The notes: a model not told the origin generated them from the letters alone. A stretch of 64,000 nucleotides of DNA from Phoronis australis (GCA_002633005.1 NMRA01000097.1:574766-638765), one strand, 5' to 3'. Numbered from the stretch's first letter, positions 58,001 to 63,640 are shown. Made by a program: numbers and translations.

Positions 58001-60521
58001 GTGTCAAGTAAGCTTTTCGATCTGGAGCCTGTGAAGTTTCCTGTTGCAGTGTTCCAAGACTGATTAGAAAACTGGACACGTAGGCAACATTTGAAGACAT
58101 TAGGCAAGATTGGGTGGGATTGTTGTGTGGTGTGCTATGAATTCCGCCATATTCTTTGAACGTCGGTTTCATTACTTTAGCCAATGAGAAGCCATCAATA
58201 ATGTTAAACAACATTCCAAGGTGCTACCTTTGGTGGCACTGTGAAAGAGTGTAACGTTTTCTATGACACTCGCCCTGTCGCCAGTTTTGTTGTGAGACTG
58301 GTTACAAAGCAAAAAGTCACCTTAAGAATGTCGTTTGGTTAAAAACAAGTCCTCCAGATTATATAAGATATCCAATATCCCATTCAAGGGTTCTCTTAGC
58401 TGAGACCGTGGGCTGCACAGCTCTACAATATTGATTTGTTTAAAATGCGTAACTTATCAATTTTCAGTGAATATTATCCTTTGTTGACATCAAGTAGGTT
58501 TCAATCAAAAGTTGTTCATTTTGCTCTAGAATTTTGAGAATAAAAGCTTTTCGACAGGGATGATAAAATAACAGACGAATTTCAGCGAAACTTTTGAATA
58601 GATGTACATGTATTTGACGGTAATGCGCTTATACCATTTGACTTTCTGGTGTGTTGCAGCATTCCTAGGGATCGTTTGAAGATTATAGCCGCTACAGAGT
58701 TTGGGTAGATACCAAGAAGTGTTTCGTTGTCGTTAATTGTGTAATATTTTGTATTTGTCAAACCAAGTGATTTCTTTAGGAAGAGAAGTATAATATACCT
58801 TCTCGTCATCTTTGGACGCCTGACGTCTTTTCTCTTTGAAACTTGGTTTACTTCTTTGTTGTAGATGTTGGAAATCGTTTATTTTTTAAACTTTTTTATT
58901 TGGGTATTGATTTTAAATAGTGAGGTACCAAGCCTTTTTGCCAATTCTTACTATTACAGTTTCCCCTTTTGGTCCAAATCGATGTTGTCTTCTTGTACTT
59001 GACATAAAATTGACAAGCATCTCTACAAATTTACCATTTGCGGTGCACTACAGACGTGTATTAATGCCTAGCGTAGCTTTATTTGGTGGGCCCCAAAGAC
59101 AGCGAGCCCCACCGGTCCTCCTTGGGGGTCACGAATACATTTTTCTGCTTTTTGTGAATCAGTTGATATACAACCACGACCACCCCCACCAAAACCACTG
59201 CTAATACACCCACCACCACAACCCGCACCACTACCACCACCACCCCCATCAAAACCACTGCTACTACTACCACCCNCTCTAGTTATTGCAGATTTACCGA
59301 ATAGCCCCATTGCAAGGGGCCCGTGTTTGCCAAGGGTCGTAAGTTTTTTCGTAGCTAAGGTCGTTAATTTTGTTAAGTTCAGCACAATTCAGTGTGGCTA
59401 AGCAGCGGTAAAAAACCTTAATAATTCTGGGGCCATTTTCTCAAGGGTGGTAACTTCGTAAGTCTTATTTTACCCACGAAAGTCTTTAATTTGATTTCAG
59501 ATGCACCCATTTCGTTGTGGCTAGCGAATGCTGCCAAAACGTCTGAGTATTACTAATCCTCAACATAACGCCATTTGCAATGTTCGTCTCTTATAAAACG
59601 CAGTATCGAGTCTATAATAACATTGGTACTGTTGTGATAGCTAGGGCGTGACTTTCGACCTTCGGTGAACGGGCTCAGGTACTAGAGTCATACATATCTC
59701 CTAGAATATCCAATGGCACACAGTGGTTGACATTTTAGGGGGTGTCTGGCATATTGTCTGTCATGGGGCATTTAGTGATCAGTAGCACGTATTAAATCAC
59801 ATGGAATTGTTTTTGTGGGACCTCGAATGTATGAGCTACTTCATTTTGGGGGCGGGTCCTGTTTTGGTTTCTGCCCGACCCATTCCAGAGTGCAATTTTT
59901 CTATCACGGGTCATTCGGTGTTCAGTGTGGTACTTGGCCAGTACCTCGAATATCTAATCTTGCTCGTTTTGGCCCCCATGTAAGGTCCGCAAAGGACATA
60001 CCCAGAGTGCAGACAGCGGCAAACGTCCATTTCTGTATCTACTGAGGTGAACTCTAAGTGCTCCTATGGCCAGATGTCGGTACCTCGTTCATCTGTGCTA
60101 AGTGCTCTGGGCTGTCGGTCCATAACCAAGAGACATACCTTATGTGAAAATAAGCCCGGTTACATAATATTTTTAGGTAACAGTCTGACGCTTGCGTTTA
60201 ACGCTGACGGGATAGACCTCGACCCTGCTTTGAGCTTGCACACGGTTGTTTCCGGCGACAGAGTCGTCATTACGTGCTGGACAACCACACCGGCCAATCA
60301 CGTGATTGTGAACGTGACACAGTCTATGCAAGGTTTGATCTCGGCCGTGAACCACACATGGATGGGATCTTACCCGTGGTACAACCACTCGAGAACTCTT
60401 ACTTTCCATGAGGTCACGCCAGCCCATGACCTAATGACTATTAATTGCACTGCCAGCCATCCTCAGTTTACGGCCGACAGAAGAACTGATCTAACTAAAA
60501 TGCTTATCATCCGGGTCAGAT
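13654..60521 (+). CDS. Partial giant Ig-superfamily gene: EB-like module, one Cys-less Ig domain, then nine alternating A/B Ig-domain pairs
   Basis: Twenty-one exons are listed separately below; all lie on the plus strand, all traced junctions are phase 1 (codon split 1|2), and every complete exon is a multiple of three. Spliced coding length is about 6.48 kb (about 2,160 codons), plus a truncated exon at 22024. The order is EB-like module, Ig without cysteines, then (A-B) x 9. Class A ends in C-x3-N and class B in C-x3-H. N-glycosylation sequons are frequent, which fits an extracellular protein. No signal peptide, transmembrane helix, cytoplasmic tail or terminal stop exon is visible, so the model is open at both ends. 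Class B resembles C2-set/CD80-like Ig domains; class A is more divergent. Adhesion molecule or recognition receptor are the obvious options, but that is inference. The exon series is well supported. That all exons belong to a single transcript is inferred from orientation, phase and alternation. Confidence 0.85.
14530..14779 (-). repeat. Short dispersed element, copy 1 (inverted relative to 52.84-53.07 kb)
   Basis: Shared with the reverse complement of 52845-53072: gcgaagtgggcaaaaaggtc, gacaaaagtcca, attcgagcccc-like ends and G/C-rich termini. It runs into a 9-base N gap (14780-14788) within a poly-C tract. No coding content; likely a MITE. Confidence 0.75.
15084..15221 (+). CDS. Cys-rich exon, second part of EB/EGF-like module
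   Basis: The acceptor is tgtgcattccag and the donor a|gtgggt; the exon is 46 codons, phase 1-1. It encodes six cysteines spaced C-x6-C-x8-C-x6-C-x-C-x12-C with a CFCPVGFE core, typical of EB and EGF-like modules. With the upstream mini-exon there are eight cysteines, the EB number. A small disulfide-bonded module at the N-terminal side of an Ig stack is plausible for a secreted or membrane protein. The donor gtgggt is weaker than those of the Ig exons. Confidence 0.7.
15612..15929 (+). CDS. First Ig-like domain exon, lacking both canonical cysteines
   Basis: The acceptor is cctcttttcag and the donor t|gtaagc; the exon is 106 codons, phase 1-1. It begins with the Gly-Pro of class A (EGPTVISLYING before splicing correction), has a class-B-like P-x4-W (YPNSNFNWS), and ends NMTISAINGVGNTAVTRQL, where the position normally held by the second Cys is Ser and the first is Phe (VTFKYETD). 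Both cysteines of the Ig disulfide are therefore replaced together. The fold is recognised from the W and the A-x-N-x-x-G-x-A pattern. It precedes the regular A/B array and belongs cleanly to neither class. Confidence 0.8.
15930..18467. other. Intron, no recognised feature
   Basis: 2.5-kb intron between the Cys-less Ig exon and A1. No Ig-like exon, transposon gene or tandem repeat was recognised in either strand. Confidence 0.5.
18468..18821 (+). CDS. Ig domain exon A1 (class A)
   Basis: The acceptor is gtaaacatag and the donor g|gtaagc; 118 codons, phase 1-1. It opens with GP, has the first Cys in WTFYCQSD and the last in VTCEVFN (C-x3-N). Two extra cysteines (ASCKIGFG and LQCVTRLEF) could form a second disulfide. 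The core Trp position is Gly/Phe (KIGFGLAG), as in other class A domains. Six N-x-S/T sequons are present. The junction codon with the preceding exon is tac (Tyr). Confidence 0.9.
18822..21446. other. Intron with one dispersed repeat (20.43-20.64 kb)
   Basis: 2.6-kb intron. The segment 20430-20640 is shared with 50990-51210. Otherwise nothing recognised. Confidence 0.5.
20430..20640 (+). repeat. Dispersed repeat R2, copy 1
   Basis: Order of phrases shared with 50990-51210: actcaagataagtgtctat / actcaagacgagtgtctat, gctcgagtacat / gctcgtgtacat, tttgcagttga / tttgcacttga, and gtttttattc. Rich in gagttt / aactcg words. Confidence 0.6.
21447..21785 (+). CDS. Ig domain exon B1 (class B)
   Basis: The acceptor is gatttcgctcag and the donor t|gtaagt; 113 codons, phase 1-1. 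Class B hallmarks are YVALCEVITSVPEV, then GCIVSHENIEDF (C-x3-H). The Trp expected after the Pro is replaced by Ile (VNITMTS). The junction codon with A1 is gat (Asp). Sequons NIT, NLT and NAT are seen. Confidence 0.9.
22024..22095 (+). CDS. Ig domain exon A2 (class A), truncated at an assembly N
   Basis: The acceptor ttttgcag is followed in phase 1 by a canonical class A start (GPSKLTITTDTDDVVNDGG, then HLNV), and the sequence breaks at the single N at 22096. What follows is the inverted repeat of a THAP-type DNA element, and no remainder of the domain (no Y-x3-C, no C-x3-N) is found before exon B2 at 23374. Either the single N hides missing sequence containing the rest of the exon, or the element insertion deleted it. 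Its place in the A/B alternation fits a real exon. Confidence 0.75.
22097..23337 (+). mobile_element. DNA transposon remnant with long TIRs and a THAP-domain ORF, probably Kolobok-like
   Basis: The left inverted repeat (22097-22282) and right (about 23062-23248, continuing to 23337) match as reverse complements over ~185 bp. Anchors are tagtctgactgtgag, tcattgttctac and agttcggtcgtcgtttgctt. The right end reads ggttgccttcgcct followed by TTAA, the target expected for Kolobok elements, some of which carry THAP domains. The left outer end is lost at the N at 22096. The gene inside is frameshifted and encodes only the DNA-binding domain and a Ser-rich tail. Confidence 0.75.
22273..22945 (+). pseudogene. 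Frameshifted THAP zinc-finger protein of the TIR element
   Basis: The first frame gives MPRFCCVPGCTHYRLTG, then RRFPKDDTLRRTWLA, which are the first half of a THAP (C2CH) domain. The second half is in another frame: YRVCGKHFLPSDY, supplying the C-x2-H pair, then GTIPSLL like the AVPTIF box. The shift lies at about 22390-22430. A low-complexity Ser/Pro-rich region follows to a stop at 22945. No catalytic transposase core remains. The ATG lies inside the left inverted repeat. Confidence 0.75.
23374..23709 (+). CDS. Ig domain exon B2 (class B)
   Basis: The acceptor is gtttttacag and the donor t|gtaagt; 112 codons, phase 1-1. It shows YVLRCQIRSELPNVSFDI and FNCSVGHEIVEEM (C-x3-H followed by V-x-E). 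The core Trp is Phe (VSFDI). Because A2 upstream is incomplete, the A2-B2 junction codon cannot be stated. Confidence 0.9.
24698..25096 (+). CDS. Ig domain exon A3 (class A), longest of the array
   Basis: The acceptor is atgctttccag and the donor g|gtaagt; 133 codons, phase 1-1. It contains no Met, so it is invisible to start-codon-based ORF finding. Read directly: GPKNLTLTPSIGS, first Cys in VTVTCKTDSVE, Phe at the Trp position (IEFGFVN), an extra Cys in SGTCYGKVY, and last Cys in ITCEAWNNET (C-x3-N). Loop length between the cysteines is larger than in its neighbours. The junction codon with B2 is ttt (Phe). Confidence 0.9.
25097..26617. other. Intron, no recognised feature
   Basis: 1.5-kb intron between A3 and B3; no transposon domain or tandem repeat recognised. 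Confidence 0.5.
26618..26968 (+). CDS. Ig domain exon B3 (class B), NAGNAG acceptor
   Basis: The acceptor tttcagcag offers two in-phase AGs three bases apart (exon start 26618 or 26621), so one Ala may be optional. The donor is t|gtaagt; 117 codons with the first AG. It shows YIARCVIESEIPEVGIDL (Trp replaced by Ile) and FSCNCSHNIVHEF, where the second Cys is part of C-x-C before His. The junction codon is gca (Ala). Confidence 0.9.
27510..27849 (-). pseudogene. Ty3/gypsy-type integrase C-terminus (GPY/F-like) with Pro-rich tail
   Basis: Minus-strand reading gives GMIIEQRGPVSFSVELPD then RRHVDHIVRRTPEDNP, the GPY/F chromodomain-adjacent pattern of Ty3/gypsy integrases. A Pro/Ser/Thr-rich linker follows, with SGRKSIQPDRLNF at the terminus. 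Only this tail is present; the 5' part is cut at the N at 27850 and by microsatellite sequence. It is an isolated retrotransposon fragment within the intron after B3. Confidence 0.75.
27910..28008. repeat. (ATGG)n and (CATC)n microsatellites in inverted orientation
   Basis: About eight atgg units are followed by a short tatatatacatatacatac spacer and about five ccat units. The two arrays are reverse complements, so the segment can fold into a cruciform. Confidence 0.9.
28040..28545. repeat. 26-bp minisatellite, about 19 copies
   Basis: The unit is approximately cctcctaccctaaacaag followed by tatgtaaa, with a tatgttcta variant recurring. Copies differ at a few sites only. It lies in the intron between B3 and A4, directly after the microsatellite. 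Confidence 0.92.
28560..29197. other. Intron remainder, no recognised feature
   Basis: AT-rich sequence up to exon A4; nothing recognised. Confidence 0.5.
29198..29527 (+). CDS. Ig domain exon A4 (class A)
   Basis: The acceptor is atattttgcag and the donor g|gtatgt; 110 codons, phase 1-1. It shows GPSSVIIKLND, YRVTCEINDTFPSPISRL and VCSADNIVTF (C-x3-N). It is the only class A domain with a class-B-like Pro between Cys and the C strand, so it may be a recombinant or an intermediate. It is followed by the largest intron of the array (6.56 kb), which hosts a non-LTR retrotransposon. Confidence 0.88.
30500..31090. repeat. Diverged tandem duplication, ~365-bp period
   Basis: Shared in order at about 30.5 and 30.87 kb: agatatacaaaaatcgtt / agatatgcaaaaatcgtc, tgcaactaagtt / tgcaactaaatt, and gtagatacataaacatgtaa / gtagatacataaacaagtaa. 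Confidence 0.75.
31394..31558. repeat. 15-bp minisatellite, 11 perfect copies
   Basis: Eleven consecutive ggtaaccactttcat units; only the ends differ. Each copy contains the palindrome ggtaacc. The period is a multiple of three, so more than one frame stays open; no splice context makes it an exon. Confidence 0.95.
33730..35780 (+). pseudogene. 5'-truncated non-LTR retrotransposon: RT, RNase H and terminal zinc knuckle (Jockey/I superfamily type)
   Basis: The reverse transcriptase starts mid-domain (RNQYAYRAGFSTETAL), contains RGTPQGGTASPALFSVV and the YADD catalytic motif (about 34203). RNase H follows: YTDGSKID, QADIFAIHQA, SDNQAAI and HVGIDGNEAGD. A CPNC...H...C knuckle (C-x2-C-x8-H-x4-C) ends it. 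The reading is broken by TGA at 34290 and 34512 and a frameshift near 35190. The second RNase H acidic residue is Asp where Glu is usual. Missing 5' sequence is typical of LINE insertion. It sits sense to the host gene in the intron A4-B4. Confidence 0.85.
36088..36426 (+). CDS. Ig domain exon B4 (class B)
   Basis: The acceptor is tctcttatag and the donor t|gtaagt; 113 codons, phase 1-1. It shows YTAECSTHSELPNIKIRW with the canonical Trp, and LACKVRHPRLEDI (C-x3-H). One extra Cys lies near the N-terminus (DGTCHYEV). The junction codon with A4 is gtc (Val). Confidence 0.9.
36427..37480. other. Intron sequence with a degenerate SINE-like head near 36855-36920
   Basis: gtctggcctagtgggttgag followed by a weak ggtttcag-type B box resembles a tRNA-derived SINE head on the plus strand; the B box is poor. 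Nothing else recognised. Confidence 0.35.
37480..37605 (-). repeat. tRNA-derived SINE-like repeat
   Basis: The minus strand reads ggcagtgtggtttagtgtg (A-box-like, about 37590-37570), then tggtcgtgggttcgagta (B-box-like, about 37555-37538), with tRNA-like spacing. No complete cloverleaf with acceptor stem was found, so a SINE head is likelier than a functional tRNA. Confidence 0.55.
37941..39906. mobile_element. hAT-like element with perfect 16-bp TIRs, interior mostly assembly gap
   Basis: The ends are cagtggcggatctacg at 37941-37956 and its exact reverse complement at 39891-39906. Poly-C tracts sit just inside both ends. Interior positions 38927-39837 are N (911 bases). The flanks share agcta but not a full 8-bp duplication. 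The terminal sequence resembles those of hAT-type elements; no transposase is visible in the sequenced part. Confidence 0.7.
38927..39837. other. Assembly gap (911 N)
   Basis: Undetermined bases. Smaller gaps lie at 14780-14788, 22096, 27850, 44229, 53185 and 59276. Confidence 1.
39907..40532. other. Intron remainder, no recognised feature
   Basis: Sequence between the hAT-like element and exon A5; nothing recognised. Confidence 0.5.
40533..40922 (+). CDS. Ig domain exon A5 (class A), tandem donors
   Basis: The acceptor is tttcaaatcag. Two in-phase donors lie six bases apart: g|gtaaag (exon end 40916) and g|gtaagc (exon end 40922, the stronger); 130 codons with the latter. It shows GPDNIWVKDRNSD, YNISCVTDSAFENVELLL and LKCCARNRN (C-x3-N counted from the first of the two adjacent Cys). 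The junction codon with B4 is ttt (Phe). Confidence 0.9.
40923..41974. other. Intron, no recognised feature
   Basis: 1.05-kb intron between A5 and B5; a few tacatgtac-type motifs only. Confidence 0.5.
41975..42307 (+). CDS. Ig domain exon B5 (class B)
   Basis: The acceptor is ttttcatttcag and the donor t|gtgagt; 111 codons, phase 1-1. It shows YIGECSTLSVVPDVQVSW with the Trp, and LTCCVSHNVVKEI (C-x3-H). Sequons NIT, NDT and NNT are present. The junction codon is gct (Ala). Confidence 0.92.
42308..43325. other. Intron, no recognised feature
   Basis: 1.0-kb intron between B5 and A6; nothing recognised. Confidence 0.5.
43326..43667 (+). CDS. Ig domain exon A6 (class A)
   Basis: The acceptor is ctcccaatag and the donor g|gtaagt; 114 codons, phase 1-1. 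It shows GPEDLHLTSQDKS, SKVTCTTDSVNPGVNGQL (no Trp) and LVCEFSNSEV (C-x3-N). An extra Cys in YQCHHVPLV lies seven residues before the last Cys. The junction codon is ttt (Phe). Confidence 0.9.
43668..44513. other. Intron, one N at 44229
   Basis: 0.85-kb intron between A6 and B6; no recognised repeat or gene. Confidence 0.5.
44514..44861 (+). CDS. Ig domain exon B6 (class B)
   Basis: The acceptor is gtattttcag and the donor t|gtgagt; 116 codons, phase 1-1. It shows YQLQCDVKTQFFDLVVAW (Phe in place of the usual Pro, Trp kept) and LSCSGSHSVVWEA (C-x3-H). A Cys pair (MKCNGLCQQ) near the N-terminus could close a small local loop. The junction codon is gct (Ala). Confidence 0.9.
44990..46430. mobile_element. 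1.44-kb TIR element with TCACGC-rich subterminal repeats
   Basis: The ends are ttcatgtacagtacagccac (44990 on) and the reverse complement of tcagtgactgtactgtacat (to ~46425). Inside both ends, degenerate tcacgcc / ctccgg / accggag words recur many times (45030-45240 and 46250-46400). No coding content. It lies in the B6-A7 intron. Confidence 0.7.
46618..46995 (+). CDS. Ig domain exon A7 (class A), GTAC donor
   Basis: The acceptor is cgtgttgtag and the donor t|gtacgg; 126 codons, phase 1-1. It shows GPNSLSVASDLGT, YRVSCTTNEVNQEAVTKF, FGFLF at the Trp position, and LRCKSFNKDN (C-x3-N). The donor is atypical at +4 to +6, and the last base is t where most class A exons have g; the phase is nevertheless conserved. 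The junction codon with B6 is tat (Tyr). Confidence 0.88.
46996..50133. other. Intron (3.1 kb), no recognised feature
   Basis: Searched for an extra Ig exon and for retroelement motifs; none recognised. The A/B alternation needs no exon here. Confidence 0.5.
50134..50502 (+). CDS. Ig domain exon B7 (class B), GTAC donor
   Basis: The acceptor is tctctcttgtag and the donor t|gtacgt; 123 codons, phase 1-1. No ATG lies near its start. It shows YTAICRFRTDIPLAQLRW with Trp, and LKCEAQHDIVMEI (C-x3-H). With A7 it forms a pair in which both donors are GTAC-type. The junction codon is tcc (Ser). Confidence 0.9.
50530..50620. repeat. Short palindromic repeat, related to 5265-5400
   Basis: catgggcggcacaccactga and catggtgcgccgcccatg form an imperfect inverted repeat around gggaggctattgctccc. 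The same words occur at 5265-5400. Probably a tiny MITE. Confidence 0.55.
50990..51210 (+). repeat. Dispersed repeat R2, copy 2
   Basis: Partner of 20430-20640 (shared phrases listed there), same orientation. Confidence 0.6.
51970..52311 (+). CDS. Ig domain exon A8 (class A)
   Basis: The acceptor is cacctttgcag and the donor g|gtgaag; 114 codons, phase 1-1. It shows GPRALEFTASGGA, YTLICSTDNVNNEADIVY and VSCKSHNVDQ (C-x3-N, with a His one residue before the Asn). The donor gtgaag is weak. The junction codon is ttt (Phe). Confidence 0.9.
52845..53072 (+). repeat. Short dispersed element, copy 2
   Basis: Partner in inverse orientation of 14530-14779; contains gacctttttgcccacttcgc and ends in a C-rich tract. 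In the A8-B8 intron. Confidence 0.75.
53960..55131. mobile_element. 1.17-kb MITE with ~55-bp TIRs
   Basis: The left arm includes aatcacaggcgcttgggttt then atcgcaaatgacgtcactca; the right arm includes the reverse complement tgagtgacgtcagttgcgat then aaacccaagcgcctgtgatt. A second matching block, ataaaggttggacact / agtgtccaacctttat, lies just inside. A (TA)n microsatellite (about 55036-55083) sits in the right arm. No coding content. Confidence 0.85.
55036..55083. repeat. (TA)n microsatellite
   Basis: About 24 ta units inside the right arm of the MITE at 53960-55131. Confidence 0.95.
55859..56138 (+). other. Cys-rich open stretch of unknown status before exon B8
   Basis: A frame of ~93 codons reads FGQCENCRKKLSNNEC, HELC and VCGLACFSSLELF, a C-x2-C...C-x3-C pattern like a small zinc-binding finger. 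It ends at an in-phase donor-like cta g|gtaata. No acceptor upstream gives phase 1 in this frame, and the A/B alternation leaves no room for it. It could be a chance ORF, a repeat-derived fragment or an alternative exon. Confidence 0.25.
56253..56585 (+). CDS. Ig domain exon B8 (class B)
   Basis: The acceptor is taccatttcaag and the donor t|gtaagc; 111 codons, phase 1-1. The N-terminal half has no Met. It shows GKPPEIEISLQKES, YIIICSTVVNLPDVRLRW with Trp, and IVCTASHDTVREL (C-x3-H). The junction codon is ggc (Gly). Confidence 0.9.
56586..57659. other. Intron, no recognised feature
   Basis: 1.07-kb intron between B8 and A9. Words like gaactcgag and gagttt near 57.3-57.5 kb may be a further decayed copy of repeat R2. 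Confidence 0.4.
57660..58007 (+). CDS. Ig domain exon A9 (class A)
   Basis: The acceptor is ttcctttcaag and the donor a|gtaagc; 116 codons, phase 1-1. It shows GPTQITFSVDGGD, YTIHCITDSFNDQVDLDF, Phe at the Trp position, and FYCSSANQRN (C-x3-N). The acceptor is preceded by a short pyrimidine tract (cctttc). The junction codon is ttt (Phe). Confidence 0.9.
58008..60176. other. Intron with CCACC-rich microsatellite at 59170-59275
   Basis: 2.2-kb intron between A9 and B9. An imperfect (CCA)n/(CCACCC)n tract runs to the N at 59276. Otherwise nothing recognised. Confidence 0.6.
60177..60521 (+). CDS. Ig domain exon B9 (class B), last exon seen
   Basis: The acceptor is aatatttttag and the donor t|gtaagc; 115 codons, phase 1-1. 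It shows VVITCWTTTPANHVIVNV (Val at the Trp position; the Trp directly after the Cys is not the core one) and INCTASHPQFTAD (C-x3-H, but without the following V-x-E). It is heavily N-glycosylatable (NVT, NHT, NHS, NCT). The donor means the gene continues, yet no further exon was recognised in the remaining 3.5 kb. Confidence 0.9.
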
Positions 60522-63500
60522 GTAAGCCTTCTTTAGTCGGTTGATTACTCTTGCACTTAGAAATTTCTGATGCCTGTACGTTATTTAATGAATTCTTTCT
60601 GAAGCCATGGAACGCAGTAATCAGCTCAAGTAAAATACCAAGAGCCTTATCCCTGAATTTAGTTTATGTAGAAACTTATTGAAAAGTCTATGTATTATGC
60701 CAAAAGTCTAGAATAACTGGGTAAATGTATATATTTTCTGAAAGCAGAAAGCCCATAGGTTTTGATATTTGATTTTTTACCAATCTGCCATGATGTCACG
60801 TGACCGTGTTTTAGAAAATTTAGTAAAAAGGAATGGTACAATGGTATCAAATTTTATTGTCTGAATATTCAAAACGAGATATCGAATAGTGTTCTAAAAT
60901 ATCATTTCTTTTTCGTTTTATGAAACTGAAAGTTATGTATTATTCGGCTGGAAAAATGTTCAAGTTTGTCTAGCTTCGGAACTACACATGTCAAAAATGG
61001 ATGATTGCGTTGTCACGAAACTTACAGACACTACTTGTATGCTCTGCCCACCGTTCTCGAGAGATCTGTCAAAAATAGCTTTCAATACGTTCCACATTTT
61101 CATGACCAGCTATCGAAATAGGATTTTGTGATTTTATGACGGGAAGCAAAAGTTGCACTAAATGAAAACTAAACAATACATGGAATAGAAAAATGTAACA
61201 GCGGCTCTGAAATTTTATCTTGAACATTTGTACTAAACAAATTTTGGCCCCGTTACTAATACCGTCGTTTTGACGTGACGGGTACTTTTCCTTTTTTGCT
61301 GAATTTCATCAGAAAACATAGGCTCTTGACCCAATGAATGACATATTGTTAAGAAGACAAATATCAAATTCTACGGGTTTTTTACTATAAGAAAATGTAA
61401 ATGTTTACATAGTTAGAATATACACATGTTGTTTTTTACATATTTGACTAAAGACACAGACTTCGTCTGTAAGCCTTTTACTTAACCTTAACCAATTAGA
61501 TATGAAAATCATAAAAGTTCAAATTGGATACATGTAGCTCGTCACGTGTTTCGGAGAGCAGTCCATAACGCACAGTGCCATTTCTGCCACGATTGGGAAT
61601 TTTTCTAAGTTCCTGCATAATCTTAGCCCAATGTGAGCCTCATCCCCTAAACTCAGTCATACATGATACCAGTACAAATATGCAGGTTTGTTCGAAGAGT
61701 ACTAAGTGATTGTTCAATTTTCTAGCATAGCTTTGACTGCGGAGGTAAGACCCAGGTTTAAACGATTTCTCATGTGTACCAGTTTCAATGTCTTCCTGTG
61801 TCCTTGCGCATTTCGTGCACTATCAAAGCTCAAAAGTTTTCAATTTCTGTATGCTCAAGCTCAAAAGTGTGCAATTTCTGTATGCACTACCACAACTATC
61901 CTATTATTAAGAACATGGTTTGACACCAAAACAACTGCTTTTCAACACAAAGAATAGCACTCTATGAAACTGTTGTGCAAGGGAGGTTTCATCCGCGGCG
62001 CGCGGTTAATTAGAGAAGCCCTGCAGTTAATGATCTTATCGGAATTCATGAATTTTTAACTGAACCACATATATGATTGAAATGTGATTGGCGGTGGCTA
62101 TCTCAATGACAGAATGGCAAGAACACTTGGAATGGAAGTCTTCTGAACTTGGCTTCCAACTGTACAGTGTTTTTCATTCATATAATGTATGTTGATCTTT
62201 TGAAATAACAGTAAATCCAAGGTACCAAGAAGTGTTGCCTGAAAAGCAGAATGAACATATTCTTTCGGTACTTCGTTATCGCAAGCTAATTCTACCATGT
62301 TTTGGTCACTGTATCTGTGAAATGAAAGATGAAATCTGAGGACGATTATAATTTAATCATTTAGGTGCTCCACACTACAAATTATAATCAAGTGCTATAT
62401 ATTTGGTTTCTACAGTGAATGACTTTGAAGATAGATGAGGGTTACATCTACTGCGTATGAGTCAAAACTGAAATAATCTCAGTAAAGTTAATACATGTTG
62501 GCCTGTGTAAACCAAAATGATCTACCCTTTACCATAATAAGTAATTTAGAATACGCAATATTTTAGAACATTTAAGCATTACAAATGTTACCCAACAGCA
62601 CGACAGATTACATAATATGGAAATGACATGCCTATTACCATGGCAATCGGGTATTTCTTTACACTAGAATTCGATAACAATGATTAAAAAATAAGGAGTT
62701 GCAAGGATTGGGGACTTGAAGTTTCACAATCTAACATAGCCTATTTCTCTAATTAAGAGTTTCCAATTGTTGTTGCCTTGATGACTTGAAGTAAGAAAAC
62801 AACAAGTTACAAAACATCAATTTAAAACGCAGTTGAGACGTAAAATTTAGAAAAAATGTGAATTATATTGTGACACATAATCACACCTTGGAGAGCTATT
62901 GACTTTCAAACAAAAATGATTTCAAATTTATTACACCTATTTTTAGCTGAGTGGGATATTCACAGCAAAATAGTTAGAATATTTCTTATATTTTTGCACA
63001 AAAACTTAAAAATTAGGCAAAGTTGCTCTTTACAATAGCGCTCATCAAAATGTATCAATGTTAAATCTTCATCAATTTAATTACAAAATAGATGATTGAA
63101 CATGCCTTTCAGTCACCGTGTTGTCGGTACCGCCGGAAATGAGTCCAACGGGAATTGTGAGCACATTTATCACTCCATAAGTAACGTCTGCGAGGCTAAA
63201 AACTGGTGAAAAATGTTGAATAGCGCAGAGTAGTAGGTAAAGATATTTCTCACTTGTCATCGTAAATTATTTGTGAAAATAATTTGTACACAGTTTTAAA
63301 CTGGTAACTGATGCCGCTGTCGTTCAAGATGGCCGACTCGAAATGACTCAAATTTCGCCACAAAAATTACCAATAATTTTGCACTGATTAACCTGATTTT
63401 GATAACTTTTCATTTTTGTTGCGTGCGATGCATTATCGTTCCTCTTACAAATATATTTTTGCAAAAAATAGTAATTCAAAGAAAGGCAATCTACTGGCTA

Positions 63501-63640
63501 CTTCTAGCACTTAATCCTTTCCGTCAGTGTCCGTCGATGCTATCCGCCATTTTAATGTGAGGTTACAATACAAGCCTAAGGCTTACATGTACTAGCTTCC
63601 GAAAAGAGATGGCACGTGCCGTTTCGAATACTCTCTAAAA
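60522..63640. other. No gene recognised downstream of B9
   Basis: AT-rich sequence without Ig pattern, transmembrane segment or retroelement motif. If the gene continues it does so beyond the window or after 63.6 kb. Confidence 0.5.
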
